The notes under the pieces were generated by a model. It saw only the letters and a program-made list of their open reading frames with translations, was not told where the DNA came from and ran no database searches. From positions 1 through 56,288 of IMG/VR virus record IMGVR_UViG_3300032893_000058: a stretch of DNA of 56,288 nt; one strand, written 5' to 3'. Below, piece after piece: positions 29,612 to 39,194 of the stretch. The first letter of the stretch is position 1, and every line of letters starts with the position of its first letter. Origin of the DNA: a virus. Made by a program: the position numbers and the translations under genes.

Positions 29612-32036
29612 CCAGCCCGTGCACCGTAAACTGCTCACGCATGCTGGGCGGCAGGTAGGTCATCGGCTTGGTAACGTCCAAGTCCCATGGCTGCATTGCC
29701 GGCGCCGCCAGCGCGTTGACGCGTTCTTTTTTCGGTGTCGTCTGTGACCCGCCGACCACGTTCTGATACTGGTCACCCAAGTATTTTTCCTGTTCGAGTG
29801 CTTGAATCAGCGATTGTGCCTTGTTTTTACCCAGCGTCAATTCTAGCTTCTTGATGTTGTTCGGCGCCAACAGCTTGTTGCGCAACGTGGTGTCGCCACG
29901 CAGCGTGTCGCCCATCGCCTGCTCGATTGCCGCGCGCTGCCCAACCATGCGGGCCGACAATTCGGGGCCGCGCAACGTCGACAGTTCGTCGGCCAGTTCA
30001 TCGGCGCTCAGCCCGGATCGCCCGCCGATGAAGTCGTCGCGGCCGGCATCGATCTGGTCGAGGATCGCGGAGCGGTCGGCGAATTCGGTGCGCGCCTGCT
30101 TCCACACTTTGCCGGCATCGGTCTTCTCGATTTCATCGATCAGTTCTTGCTTCAGATTGGTAAGCTCGCGTCCCAGCGTCTTGTCGCCGCCGGTGTACGC
30201 CTGATCGATGCGCCGGTCAAGGCCGCGCTTGACGTAATCCCAGCCTTCGGCGGTCGGGAACGACTCCTGGTCGCCGGACGTGAAATAATTCTTGTTGATC
30301 GGACGCCCGCTGATGCCGCTCAGTTCCTCCGCCATGTTGAACGCGCCGGCCGCGTCGAGCCGCGGTATCAGGTCTTTCAGTTCGTCGGTCGGGTGCACCG
30401 GCATCGACCGGTATTGTTCGTACAGCGGATCGGCCGCTGCGGCGCGCGTCTCGGTCAGGAAATTCTTGAACTGATTGACATTGACGCCGGCCGGAATGCC
30501 GTAGGCGTCGGTGATCGCTTGATCGACCCGGTTGCGCTGGTCACGCGCTCGCGCCTGATACGCCTCGCGCACCACCTGCTTGCCGGGGCCGGGCGTGTCG
30601 GCGATGCCGCCCGCGATGTCGGTAAACGCCGGGTTGATGTCGCCGACGAAGCCGGACGGCCCCATGCGGGCGGCGTTCTCAGTCATCGATTGCGGCGTCT
30701 CGCCTTCCATCGCCGCGATCAGACGGTCGACGGCGTTGCCGGTAAGATTGCGCAGTGCCGCGGTCTTTGGCAACACATAGCGCCCAACTGCATTAATAGC
30801 GCCGCGGGCGCCTTCCCCCACGATGGGACCCGCGGCGCCCCCGACTGCGCCCAGTTCGGCAGCAGAGCCGGGATTCTCGCCCCGAAGAAGCGCGTCGAGG
30901 GCGCTTAGCGTCGCCCCGCCGCCTGCACCGCCCAGCACGCGGGAAGCCGCGGACGGCCCTCGCGTGCCCAGGAGCAGGCCGCCGAGCGACGTATCGGCGA
31001 CCGGCCCCAATATCATGGCTCCGCCGGTCAGGTTGGCGATGGTCGAGCCGACCGGGTTGTCGGCAGCAAATTGCTTGCTTTCGCCCTGGGCGCCGGCTAA
31101 GTTTGCAGCGTAGCGCTCACCGAATGTCGGTGCGACAGGAAGAGGCGCCTTTCCCATCCAGCCCCTCGCGACGTTGACCGCGGGTTCGATGGCCGCATTG
31201 CTGGCCGCTATCGCCTTTTGCGCCAGCGGCGCGACGACCGGCATGCCTTCAAGAATTTGACCTTCATACCCCATCGGTCCAAGCGGCGACGGCGACGGCG
31301 TCGAGGGCGCGGCTGGCGTTCCCGTCGTTGCCGGCGGCTGATTGGCCGGTGCAGCGTTGTCCAGTTTCAACCCCAGCGTCTTGGCCGTGGCGTTGATGTC
31401 GTCATCGGTGATGGCCGGCGAATTTTGCCCGGCAGCCGCCGCCGGCACGCTCACGGTCACGCCGCCGCCCGACGACACCGGAACGTAGCCGGATTTCGAT
31501 TGCGGCGCCGCCAATTCCGGGACGTTAAGCCCGAGGACCTTCGCGGTGGCAGCAGCGTCCTCGTCCGTGACTACCGGCGCCGCCGCTCCGGATTTTTCCG
31601 GTGCGTTCTGAGCCACTTTTTGGTCCTCCGGGCCGAAGAAAAATTGATGCTGTCCAATCGTGACGGACCGTCCGGACGCCCAGGAAGGCAGCGTGCCGCC
31701 GCGCCGGGCACGGACGATGGACGGGTTGAGAAAGTAGGTTGCCCCGCCGGTCGGGTCCGGTATTTCGCCCGACGCCACCTTGTCGACGACCTGCCCGACG
31801 CCCTGATATTCGGGCGAATCTGGCGCGTATGACAATAGTTGCCGCGCCCTGGTCTGCCACGGCTCGAACTGCCCCGGCGCCAACACCACTTTCGACGGCG
31901 AGCCGCCCCATTGCGGCGACTGCGCGCGATTGAATATGACGGACGCTACCGCGGCCTGACCGGCAAGTGGCTGGTCGCCGGCTTCGCCGAGCACGGTACG
32001 GATGGTCAGATCGCGATCTTGCGGCGATAGGTCCAT
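29370..32036 (-). CDS. Ejection protein with SleB-type cell-wall hydrolase domain
   Basis: 888 residues. Residues 1-120 resemble the SleB/hydrolase_2 fold: TIRTVLGEAGDQPLAGQAAV, VASVIFNRAQ, LAPGQFEPWQTR, DPTGGATYFLNP. This domain breaks peptidoglycan bonds and would let the DNA channel pass the cell wall. The rest is long, Ala/Gly-rich and helical, as in podovirus internal virion (ejection) proteins such as P22 gp16. It is the last gene of the ejection set and ends inside the opposite-strand gene. Confidence 0.75.
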   Translation of the reverse strand: MDLSPQDRDLTIRTVLGEAGDQPLAGQAAVASVIFNRAQSPQWGGSPSKVVLAPGQFEPWQTRARQLLSYAPDSPEYQGVGQVVDKVASGEIPDPTGGATYFLNPSIVRARRGGTLPSWASGRSVTIGQHQFFFGPEDQKVAQNAPEKSGAAAPVVTDEDAAATAKVLGLNVPELAAPQSKSGYVPVSSGGGVTVSVPAAAAGQNSPAITDDDINATAKTLGLKLDNAAPANQPPATTGTPAAPSTPSPSPLGPMGYEGQILEGMPVVAPLAQKAIAASNAAIEPAVNVARGWMGKAPLPVAPTFGERYAANLAGAQGESKQFAADNPVGSTIANLTGGAMILGPVADTSLGGLLLGTRGPSAASRVLGGAGGGATLSALDALLRGENPGSAAELGAVGGAAGPIVGEGARGAINAVGRYVLPKTAALRNLTGNAVDRLIAAMEGETPQSMTENAARMGPSGFVGDINPAFTDIAGGIADTPGPGKQVVREAYQARARDQRNRVDQAITDAYGIPAGVNVNQFKNFLTETRAAAADPLYEQYRSMPVHPTDELKDLIPRLDAAGAFNMAEELSGISGRPINKNYFTSGDQESFPTAEGWDYVKRGLDRRIDQAYTGGDKTLGRELTNLKQELIDEIEKTDAGKVWKQARTEFADRSAILDQIDAGRDDFIGGRSGLSADELADELSTLRGPELSARMVGQRAAIEQAMGDTLRGDTTLRNKLLAPNNIKKLELTLGKNKAQSLIQALEQEKYLGDQYQNVVGGSQTTPKKERVNALAAPAMQPWDLDVTKPMTYLPPSMREQFTVHGLVNAWRGQNAARAAEELAPLVTLPAADPRHGALLRALVNEGQRRAPWAAAANRAAPGVAGLVAGPGTTTARRRLAVQQPSP

Positions 32037-33535
32037 TATTGCAAGTTCACCCAGTTTTGCTTCATAGCGTAGGTCAAATCGTGCATGAAGCGCTTGCGCT
32101 CATTCGGGTCCATCTTGTCGATGTACGCCTGCCGCTCTTTCGGCGGAACGTACTGAAACTGGAAGGTGCGCGGGTCGAAGTGCGAGTTGAAATCGGCCGA
32201 GAACTGGGAATAGGTCTGCGGGCCGTTGCCGGCCTTCAGCCAATTCTGCCATTCGCGATTTTTGACCTGGATGGCGTCTTCGTTGCCCTTGAGCAGCGCG
32301 ATGATCTGCTTGTTGCCCAGCGACGACAGATATTCGTTCGGGCTGGTAGTAAACGCCGAATTGAACTTGGCATCAGTGCCGGTGCCGCCGATAGCCTGAA
32401 ACTGCGACTGCGCCAGCATCGACGCCTGCTTGTTGAACTCTTCCTGACTGGCGACCGACTTCAGGTCGAGCACGCCACCTTCAGCCTGCCACGACGGCGG
32501 CACCGGGAAATTGCGGTTGACGAACGATTTCGCCACCTTGGTCCATTCGGCGCCGGGGCCGGACGTGAATTTGCCGAGTTCGTCTTCGAGGTTGCCGAGG
32601 ATCGCCTTGCGCCCCATAGACGTATCGTTGGCGGCGAGCAGCGAGTTGGCGCCGGCCGCGCTAGCCTGTGCCAGACCTTGTGCGGCCTCAGTATAGCCGG
32701 GCGGCAACGTGGCTGCGGGGCCGGACGGAGCGCCGGGTGCGGCGCCGGGTGCAATCTGGGCGGCTCTACCGGGGGCACTTGGCACGGCAGGCTGGCCGGT
32801 CGGCCCCACGGCGCCGCCGCCCGGCACTGCCGGTTGTGCGCCGAGATATTGCGTGCCCTGCGGCGTGGCGACGGGCGTCGTCGGCGGCAAGCCCAGCGGC
32901 ACGGCAGTGCCCATGGCCGGGTTGGCTTCGGTGCCCGTCGGCACCAGCGTCATCTGGCCGCCCTGGTTGACCCACTGGTAGCGCGGCGAGTGTTGTTGCA
33001 GGATTTCGCTGGTCGTCGCCGCCTGCGTCTGAATAGCCAACGCCTTTTTCTTGATCTGCTGCGGCGTCATGCCACGGAATTGCTGCACGGCATTCATGAT
33101 CACGGGCAACGTGATGCCATAGCTCTTGGCGTTGAGAGCCGGGTCAAGTGCCGTTGCCGCCACATCATACACGTCATCCATCGTCGGGTTGTCCTTCGAC
33201 GCCAATTGCCCGAACAGATGATACGTCGTCGCCATTCGCTTTTGGAACGTCTCAAGCCCTGCCTGATCGGCGGCGTAACCGGCCGACCGTAATTGCTGCA
33301 GCGCGGTGAGCGTGGCCGGGGCCGCGGCGGCGCCGACCGGGTTTTGGCTGAGCAGGCGCAACACATTGTTGGGGTCGATCTGCCCAGTGTCCGGGTTGGC
33401 GCTTTGCTGAATGGCGCGGCCGGTGAGCAGCGGTGTGACGCTCTCCGCCGCCTTCGCCATGTCGCCGATTTGCTGAAACGCGCCCGGCGGCTGCGTCAGC
33501 TTGTTGTAGATGCTGGTGTCAATGCCGTCTGGCAT
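32036..33535 (-). CDS. Ejection / internal virion protein
   Basis: 499 residues, helical ends with a Pro/Ala/Gly-rich centre (about residues 215-280). No catalytic motif. Placement between two other ejection proteins and overall composition fit a P22 gp20-like injected protein. Overlaps its upstream neighbour by 17 bp and abuts the next gene. Confidence 0.6.
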   Translation of the reverse strand: MPDGIDTSIYNKLTQPPGAFQQIGDMAKAAESVTPLLTGRAIQQSANPDTGQIDPNNVLRLLSQNPVGAAAAPATLTALQQLRSAGYAADQAGLETFQKRMATTYHLFGQLASKDNPTMDDVYDVAATALDPALNAKSYGITLPVIMNAVQQFRGMTPQQIKKKALAIQTQAATTSEILQQHSPRYQWVNQGGQMTLVPTGTEANPAMGTAVPLGLPPTTPVATPQGTQYLGAQPAVPGGGAVGPTGQPAVPSAPGRAAQIAPGAAPGAPSGPAATLPPGYTEAAQGLAQASAAGANSLLAANDTSMGRKAILGNLEDELGKFTSGPGAEWTKVAKSFVNRNFPVPPSWQAEGGVLDLKSVASQEEFNKQASMLAQSQFQAIGGTGTDAKFNSAFTTSPNEYLSSLGNKQIIALLKGNEDAIQVKNREWQNWLKAGNGPQTYSQFSADFNSHFDPRTFQFQYVPPKERQAYIDKMDPNERKRFMHDLTYAMKQNWVNLQ

Positions 33536-34592
33536 GTGCGCCTTCCTTGACCAATCGCCGTACGCCTTGCTGGCCGCGGCGGGGGTCCTGATGTAGCAGT
33601 TCGTGCAGTCGGTTATTGGGGATGACGGTGCCGGGGCGCCGCAGCATGATCAATTCGGGGCCGTGGCGTCCGACCATGTAGCGGTCGGAATGATCGAATT
33701 TGACGGCTTCCGGGCCACGCTCGCCAACGACGATTGGCCTGCCGACCGGCGGGCGCCCGCCTCTGGCGTAATACGAGCCAGTAACGTTGAACGGATTGCC
33801 GCCCGCGCCCCCGCCACTGCCGCCGCTGTAGAAATTGCCCCCGCCACCACCGCCGCCTCCGCCACCGCCCAGCAATTGCGCCAGTGCGCCATAACCGGCC
33901 AGACTGTTGATGCCGCCCTGCGCCGCGCTGGCGACGCCGGTCGTGCCCGCGGCTGCCGCATTACCGGCGCCGACGATGTTGCCGGCGATGTTGGCGCCGG
34001 TCTGCGTCGCGTTGGACGCCAACCCGCTTGCCGCATTGGACCCGGTGTTGACCAGGTTTTGCACCGCGTTGACAGACGTGCCCAGCCCCGTCGTGCCGGC
34101 GCCGTATGCGCTCAGCATTGCCTGCAGTACATTTTGCCAGGTGTTGCTGGCCAGCCCGGTAGCATAATTAGCACTGGCAGTGGCCAGCGGGCCGCCCGGC
34201 CCGGCCAGACCTTGTGCGGCCAATGAATTGTTGACCGCCATCTGGCCCATTTGCTGCGTAAATTGATAACCGGGCGTCTGCTGTAGCGTCGACGTCATAT
34301 TCTGCGGACCGTTCAGGCCGGCGAGATTGCCGATGGCGGTCATCGCGCCGCCGGTCGGACTGGTGTAATTGGTCAATGTCGACAACAGCGTGTTGAGATT
34401 AGGAATCTGTCCGGCGCCGCCCTGGATGAACGGCTGCAGATTTTGCTGCGTGATGTCGAACATCTGGCGTTGTTCGGCAATGGCATTGTTTTCAGCCGCG
34501 ACCTGCTGTGACGATGCCTTGCCAGATGCATAAGCGCCGATGCCGGCCGCGCCCAGGGCACCCACTCCGCCGATCACTGCTGCTGCGACCAT
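33519..34592 (-). CDS. Ejection protein with poly-Gly and tape-measure-like C-terminus
   Basis: 357 residues from ATG 34592 (GGAG upstream); a TTG at 34604 is possible. N-terminal glycine-rich membrane-like helix (AAAVIGGVGALGAAGIGAY), then repeats of the phage DNA-transfer protein type (QTPGYQFTQQMGQMAV, GLAGPGGPLATASANYATG). A run of about 12 glycines precedes RGGRPPVGRPIVVGERGPEA, the motif seen at the end of many tape-measure-type proteins. Probably P22 gp7-like. Confidence 0.65.
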   Translation of the reverse strand: MVAAAVIGGVGALGAAGIGAYASGKASSQQVAAENNAIAEQRQMFDITQQNLQPFIQGGAGQIPNLNTLLSTLTNYTSPTGGAMTAIGNLAGLNGPQNMTSTLQQTPGYQFTQQMGQMAVNNSLAAQGLAGPGGPLATASANYATGLASNTWQNVLQAMLSAYGAGTTGLGTSVNAVQNLVNTGSNAASGLASNATQTGANIAGNIVGAGNAAAAGTTGVASAAQGGINSLAGYGALAQLLGGGGGGGGGGGNFYSGGSGGGAGGNPFNVTGSYYARGGRPPVGRPIVVGERGPEAVKFDHSDRYMVGRHGPELIMLRRPGTVIPNNRLHELLHQDPRRGQQGVRRLVKEGAHARRH

Positions 34593-34593
34593 C

Positions 34594-35061
34594 TCAGTCT
34601 CCAATCCACTTTACGGCGTGAATGTCTGCCGGCTCAAAACCCCACAGATCGTGCAGATATTCCATGCCTTGCGATTTACCGGCCTTCCATCCTGAATACC
34701 ACACCTTAACGTGGCGACGCTTCAATTCGCGCTCGACGCAACGCAACAGCGGAAACGCCAGGCCCCGGCCCTTCATATTTTCGACGATGTACATCATGTC
34801 CATATGCGCGGTGAGCGTCTGGCTGTAGTGTAGCCCCGGCGCGATCTGGACCGTGTAGTACGCGACGATGCCGCCGTCCTTACGCACCGTCGCCAGCGTC
34901 ATGCTGCCTTCGCGCTCACGCCGTATATACTCGCCATATTGAGGCGCGAGCGGCACTCGGTTTTGCATCAAGGCAAGATCGCGCCAATGCTGCTCGAACA
35001 GCGGCGTCAATTCCGGCAGTGCTCGCTCGAACGACTCAATCTGTGCCGTAATCATCGACAT
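34594..35061 (-). CDS. GNAT-family N-acetyltransferase
   Basis: 155 residues. GNAT fold with motif A-type MMYIVENMKGRGLAFPLLRC (acetyl-CoA loop about residues 89-108), and HDLWGFEPADIHAVKWI at the end. Such acetyltransferases occur in many podovirus structural modules; the target (host or virion protein) is not known. Overlaps the hydroxylase-like gene by 26 bp. Confidence 0.75.
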   Translation of the reverse strand: MSMITAQIESFERALPELTPLFEQHWRDLALMQNRVPLAPQYGEYIRREREGSMTLATVRKDGGIVAYYTVQIAPGLHYSQTLTAHMDMMYIVENMKGRGLAFPLLRCVERELKRRHVKVWYSGWKAGKSQGMEYLHDLWGFEPADIHAVKWIGD

Positions 35062-35599
35062 GTATATCTACGATCAGATGAACGCGATCATCCTTGCTGT
35101 TGTTGGATACGGAATGCTGAAGGCGGTGATTAAACCACCAGATTTCGCCTGTCAGCATCTGCACCGCCTCGTCGCCGCACTCGAATACCGAACCGGGCAG
35201 GCCCTGCAGCACGACGTGAAAGCGATTGTAGTATTCAGCATAAGGGCCTTCGTCGGCGTGCGGCGTAATCTTATCGCCGGACGCCAGCCGCGTCGCCACG
35301 ACGCGTCCCAGCCTGCTGCCCCCAACCAGCCGCATCAGGTCGAGCGCCGTGCGTTTGACGTCGGGCATCAGGTGCAGCACTTCGCGGTCGCTGGCTTCAA
35401 GATCGCCGTGCATTTCCATCAGCGACCGCCCGATAGTGACGCACGACCGCAGCAGGATGTCGTCCGACTGCGCATGCGGCGAACCGTCGAATCCGGTGCG
35501 CGTCCGGTCGGCGTTCCACCATTCAGGGTGACGTTGCAATATGTTCAACATCGGCGTCACCATGGCATTATTTTCCGAAATCTTCTGAAAGTGTCTCAT
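35036..35599 (-). CDS. Aspartyl/asparaginyl beta-hydroxylase-like dioxygenase
   Basis: 187 residues. 2-oxoglutarate/Fe(II) oxygenase features: KITPHADEGPYAEYYNRFHV (HxD-type HAD for iron), EIWWFNHRLQHSVSN (second His) and DRVHLIVDIHV (Arg for 2-oxoglutarate). This matches the Asp/Asn hydroxylase family, members of which are found beside structural genes in phages. Target unknown. Confidence 0.75.
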   Translation of the reverse strand: MRHFQKISENNAMVTPMLNILQRHPEWWNADRTRTGFDGSPHAQSDDILLRSCVTIGRSLMEMHGDLEASDREVLHLMPDVKRTALDLMRLVGGSRLGRVVATRLASGDKITPHADEGPYAEYYNRFHVVLQGLPGSVFECGDEAVQMLTGEIWWFNHRLQHSVSNNSKDDRVHLIVDIHVDDYGTD

Positions 35600-35602
35600 G
35601 AC

Positions 35603-36040
35603 TTACCCCAACTGAAGCGACCGCCACTCAGTCGCGGACAACTGACTGAACACCTGTGCCTTACCAGCTGCCAACGCATATGGCGCGTTGGCGGCGCCCC
35701 CGTCGATTGAACAACCTATCGGCGGGTAAACTTTGAGCGAATTTGCACCCGCATTCCACACTCTGCTGTCGAAGCCGGTGCCGAACGCAAACAACGCGAC
35801 GCCGGTATTGGCAGCAACCGTCGTCACTTCGTTCCATTCAGCTTCAAGCTGCAACGCAGTTCCCTGCGTCGTGCCGGTCGCAGTCAGGCCCAACGCCACC
35901 AAATACGGAATGGTGGCCGCCGAGCGCGTGAATAACCCCTGCCAAAACCGCCACCACACCCATGTCGGCAGGCCGTCGGCCTGGATCAGCGGCTGTTCCG
36001 GCGTCGGCATCGATAACTGTGATTGATCAAGTTGGGGCAT
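35603..36040 (-). CDS. Virion-associated protein with beta domain
   Basis: 145 residues. Helical start (IQADGLPTWVWWRFWQGLF), then a beta domain (ALQLEAEWNEVTTVA, VWNAGANSLKVYPPIGCSID) of a type common in phage structural genes and also seen in the gene at 37682. Role probably in tail or decoration. Confidence 0.55.
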   Translation of the reverse strand: MPQLDQSQLSMPTPEQPLIQADGLPTWVWWRFWQGLFTRSAATIPYLVALGLTATGTTQGTALQLEAEWNEVTTVAANTGVALFAFGTGFDSRVWNAGANSLKVYPPIGCSIDGGAANAPYALAAGKAQVFSQLSATEWRSLQLG

Positions 36041-36203
36041 CTTCCCACACTATGGTAAGGTTGCGTCGCGCAGCTTCGGCAATGAGCGCCTGCTGCGTGT
36101 CATACACGTTGGCCGGACGCACACCGCCCTTCCATCTGGCCGATGGGCCAAGTATCGACAGGCACCAGTTGCCGTCCTTGTTCTTGAAAGCGTAACCGTT
36201 CAT
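36027..36203 (-). CDS. Hypothetical small protein
   Basis: 58 residues from ATG 36203 with GAGG upstream, overlapping both neighbours. MNGYAFKNKDGNWCLSILG then a helix (QQALIAEAARRNLTIVW). Unknown function. Confidence 0.5.
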   Translation of the reverse strand: MNGYAFKNKDGNWCLSILGPSARWKGGVRPANVYDTQQALIAEAARRNLTIVWEDAPT

Positions 36204-37678
36204 GTTTCGCTTTCCTCGCTGTCGTCGACGTACACGCCGTTCAGCGCGGTCTTCAAGTTTTCGGCCCACGATAGTTCATAGACGCGGTCGCGGCACATGC
36301 CCAGCCGCGTGAACTGTGGACTTTCATCGAACTGACCGGTTTGGCCCATAGTGGTGGACAGCGGGTCGCTGAAGGTCCGGCCGCGGTCGTCGCTGTAGCG
36401 CATGAATAGTTGCGGGTCGTAGCTTTCTTGCGCCACTTCACCGCACTGAATGTCCACCACCATGCGCCAGTGCGTGATCCGGTTCATTTCGTCAAGCACG
36501 TGCGGGAAGCCGCGGACGCACAAGATCGGCTGGCCATTGTCGGTAAAAGTATCCATGTCAAGCTGATACAGCGCCCCGGTCTGCCAGTCCTGCGCTATTA
36601 CCATGCCGTAGGCATTGGCGTAGAACGTGGCGCGGTCGCGGTTCAGATTGCCGTCATTATCCAGCCACGCTTGCTGGTGCCATTGGCGCGTCGCCAGATC
36701 GAATGCCCACGACTTGTTGGCGGTCGGGAAATGCAGCACATAGAACGTATGACCATCCAACTGATAAGTGCCGGCGATGGCGTCAGCAAGCGTCGCGTAG
36801 CTCTGCCATTCCTGTTCGAGCGCGTGCGTCGAAATGCGTTCGACCGCGTAACCGCTCGACATCACCGCGATGCCCTGCCCCTTCAAATCCTGCGACAGCC
36901 AACACAGGCTCACGTCGAGCGACGCCAGCGAATAGGGCGCGACGCAGCCGTACGGAATGAAGGTCGACGCGACCGGGGCAAACGGAAACACCGCGCCGCC
37001 GGCCAGATACCAGGGTTCGGTCGTCAACTGGCCGATCAGCCAGATTTCGCGCTGCCGCATCGCCAACGTCGCCACGTTGTCGGCGTAGCCTGATTTCGAG
37101 GCGATGTCGAGTGCGTTAAACGACACTGAATTGAGCAGCGAAGAATAAAAATACGGGGTTCCCGGCGCGTTGAACACGAAAAAGCCGCCGTCATATTCGA
37201 CGCGCGTCGCTCCGACGAATGTTCCAGTGCCATCGACCAACGCCGCCATGTTGTTGGTCGTCATGTTGATGGTCCAACCGTTCGTCGTGTTGTCGACCAC
37301 GACGATGTCGTTGCCTACGTCCATGCCGTTGTCGGCAAAGCTGATCGGCGTGGTCTGGCCGGCGGTGACGTTGCCCAGTGCGTGGAACACCAAATTGATA
37401 TCGACGTAATAGAGCGTCGTACCGACGACGGCGTACAGATTGCCGTTAGTGGCGCGATACAGACCGCGGCCTATGCCTTGTACCGGCGGTATGGCAAGCA
37501 ATTTCTTTCCCGGCCGCGGGTAGTGCGTGACCGGAACCGGCGGCTGCGTCTGACCCAGCGTCTTGGTGCCCGGCACTGGGCTGTGGGGGTTGTCCTCAGG
37601 GTACAAGTTCACGCAGCGTTGCGCGTTCGCAATGACGCTGCGTGAACTATAAGCACCGCTGAGTAACGGTAGCAGCAT
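36200..37678 (-). CDS. P22 gp10-like packaged-DNA stabilisation protein
   Basis: 492 residues. The family layout is clear: LLSGAYSSRSVIANAQRCVN and LYPE at the start, then beta-propeller-like strands (GLYRATNGNLYAVVG, YDGGFFVFNAPGTPYFYSS), and YALEQEW/HGLS-type end RLGMCRDRVYELSWAEN. It forms part of the tail hub that plugs the portal. Confidence 0.75.
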   Translation of the reverse strand: MLLPLLSGAYSSRSVIANAQRCVNLYPEDNPHSPVPGTKTLGQTQPPVPVTHYPRPGKKLLAIPPVQGIGRGLYRATNGNLYAVVGTTLYYVDINLVFHALGNVTAGQTTPISFADNGMDVGNDIVVVDNTTNGWTINMTTNNMAALVDGTGTFVGATRVEYDGGFFVFNAPGTPYFYSSLLNSVSFNALDIASKSGYADNVATLAMRQREIWLIGQLTTEPWYLAGGAVFPFAPVASTFIPYGCVAPYSLASLDVSLCWLSQDLKGQGIAVMSSGYAVERISTHALEQEWQSYATLADAIAGTYQLDGHTFYVLHFPTANKSWAFDLATRQWHQQAWLDNDGNLNRDRATFYANAYGMVIAQDWQTGALYQLDMDTFTDNGQPILCVRGFPHVLDEMNRITHWRMVVDIQCGEVAQESYDPQLFMRYSDDRGRTFSDPLSTTMGQTGQFDESPQFTRLGMCRDRVYELSWAENLKTALNGVYVDDSEESET

Positions 37679-37681
37679 TTG

Positions 37682-38092
37682 TTACGCCGTCTTAATGGCC
37701 GCCCATGAGCCGTTTTTACTGCAAAAAAATAGCGCCGCTTGCGTGGTTGTCAAAGCGTAAGCATTGGCCGTCGCCGCGGTGTTGATGGTGTCAGTGCCCT
37801 GACCATAAAGATCAAGCGTATGTGCACCGGCATTGTACACCATCAACGCCGTACCGGCGATCGCTTTCGGCAACAAGCAGCTATCGGCGTCAGCCGCGAC
37901 CGTGTCCACTTCTAATAGATGCACGTTAGACGGAAGCTGCAGCGCCGCCGCCTTGGTGCCGCCCGCATGTGCAGTGAAACCGTTTTGATAGGTGAAATTG
38001 ATGCCGCCGGCCAGGCCGCGGAGCCATTTCCCATCAATCAGGCCGAAGCCGATGCCCTTGGGGGCGTTACCTGAATTCTGCGTCGTCGCCAT
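37682..38092 (-). CDS. Small virion-associated beta protein
   Basis: 136 residues. GLAGGINFTYQNGFTAHAG, LQLPSNVHLLEVDTVA, MVYNAGAHTLDLYGQG: the same beta pattern as the gene at 35603, suggesting a duplicated fold. Ala-rich. Likely a decoration or tail protein. Confidence 0.55.
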   Translation of the reverse strand: MATTQNSGNAPKGIGFGLIDGKWLRGLAGGINFTYQNGFTAHAGGTKAAALQLPSNVHLLEVDTVAADADSCLLPKAIAGTALMVYNAGAHTLDLYGQGTDTINTAATANAYALTTTQAALFFCSKNGSWAAIKTA

Positions 38093-38146
38093 AGCTTTGC
38101 TCCTGGTTCTAAGGTTAGTCGAAGGGTGAAGACGCCTTTACGCGAA

Positions 38147-38440
38147 CTAATGCTGCTGCGGGGGCGGCGGTGCCGGCGATTGCGTCATTCCCGCCATCTG
38201 CGCTTTGAGCGCCTCGATCTCCTGGTCGCGCTCCGCCATCTGCGCTTTGAGCGCCTCGATCTGTTCTTCCGGCGTGGGTTCCGGCACGTATTCCGGCACT
38301 TTCACGGCGTCATCGTGCGTGGCGTAAAAGTCGTCTTCCTCGTGCTTGTCGCGCACGACGATGATGTTGCCGGCTGTGTCGCGGTAAGGGTGACCAGCCT
38401 CGTTGCGCGGCATCAGGGGGTAGCGTTGCGGTGCGTCCAT
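38147..38440 (-). CDS. Small protein sharing a domain with the gene at 39195
   Basis: 97 residues. QRYPLMPRNEAGHPYRDTAG, NIIVVRDKHEEDDFYATH parallels the first domain of the 39195 gene. A Leu/Lys/Gln coiled coil follows, with two copies of IEALKAQMA encoded by a 30-bp direct repeat (38191-38220, 38233-38262). Ends Pro/Gln-rich. Likely virion-associated. Confidence 0.55.
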   Translation of the reverse strand: MDAPQRYPLMPRNEAGHPYRDTAGNIIVVRDKHEEDDFYATHDDAVKVPEYVPEPTPEEQIEALKAQMAERDQEIEALKAQMAGMTQSPAPPPPQQH

Positions 38441-38454
38441 GTCAAGTCCTCCTG

Positions 38455-39183
38455 TTAGAATTGATCGCTCAAGATGTTATACCCCGGCGAGTTGGAAGTC
38501 AGTTCCTTTGGAATAACCAGTTCGGGAATCTGCAAATTGGCGTTCTTGATCACGTTGAGCGAGTAAGTCGCAAGCCGGTTCAATTCGGTGTCGGGCTTCA
38601 TGCCCTTGCCGTATGCCTGTCTGTACCAGCGCGCCAGATTAAATTTCATGCCCGGCAGATATTCGGCCGGAACGGTGCTCATGTCGGTGTTGAGCGTCAC
38701 TACCGGTAGCACGTCGGCAAACGACAGTCCGAGTGCGTAAAGGTTGGCCTGCGGCACCGGGTAAGCATTGACGATGGCCAGCGGATATGCGGTTTGCAAG
38801 AACACGTACTGAGTGAACGAAATGAGCGACGGCAGCGCGATGCGATCCCATTCTTCTTGCGACGACACCACCGTGACCGGTTGCCGGACCTGAAGATTGG
38901 GTGGGTAGGTCAAAATCTTGATGTAGGCCGCCTTAATGCGGTTCGGGCGCGGCGTTATGTTGTAATCACCACCGGGGCCGGCGGTGTAAGTCAGCGCGCC
39001 GGTTGCTACTTTCTCAATGGTGACCTGATCCCACACCATCCAGCGCTCGCGGTTCCAGAGCGCCAGCATATCGTTGAAGTCGGCCAGCCCGTCGCTGATA
39101 TCATCGGCCGACGCCGGACGGCCCACGCCCAGCACGCCGCTCTTCTTGAGAGCGAAGGTGATGATGTCGCGGGCCGTCGTCAT
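38455..39183 (-). CDS. P22 gp4-like tail accessory factor
   Basis: 242 residues. It has the head-completion pattern MTTARDIITFALKKSGVL, DGLADFNDMLALWNRER, then a beta domain and PGMKFNLARWYRQAYG. The family ring sits on the portal after packaging and starts tail assembly. Follows the coat gene cluster. Confidence 0.75.
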   Translation of the reverse strand: MTTARDIITFALKKSGVLGVGRPASADDISDGLADFNDMLALWNRERWMVWDQVTIEKVATGALTYTAGPGGDYNITPRPNRIKAAYIKILTYPPNLQVRQPVTVVSSQEEWDRIALPSLISFTQYVFLQTAYPLAIVNAYPVPQANLYALGLSFADVLPVVTLNTDMSTVPAEYLPGMKFNLARWYRQAYGKGMKPDTELNRLATYSLNVIKNANLQIPELVIPKELTSNSPGYNILSDQF

Positions 39184-39194
39184 GCGTCAATATC

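Noticed and set aside
33835-33880. Triplet-rich tract as a regulatory microsatellite
   Set aside because: It encodes the poly-glycine stretch of the ejection protein at 33519 and needs no other explanation.
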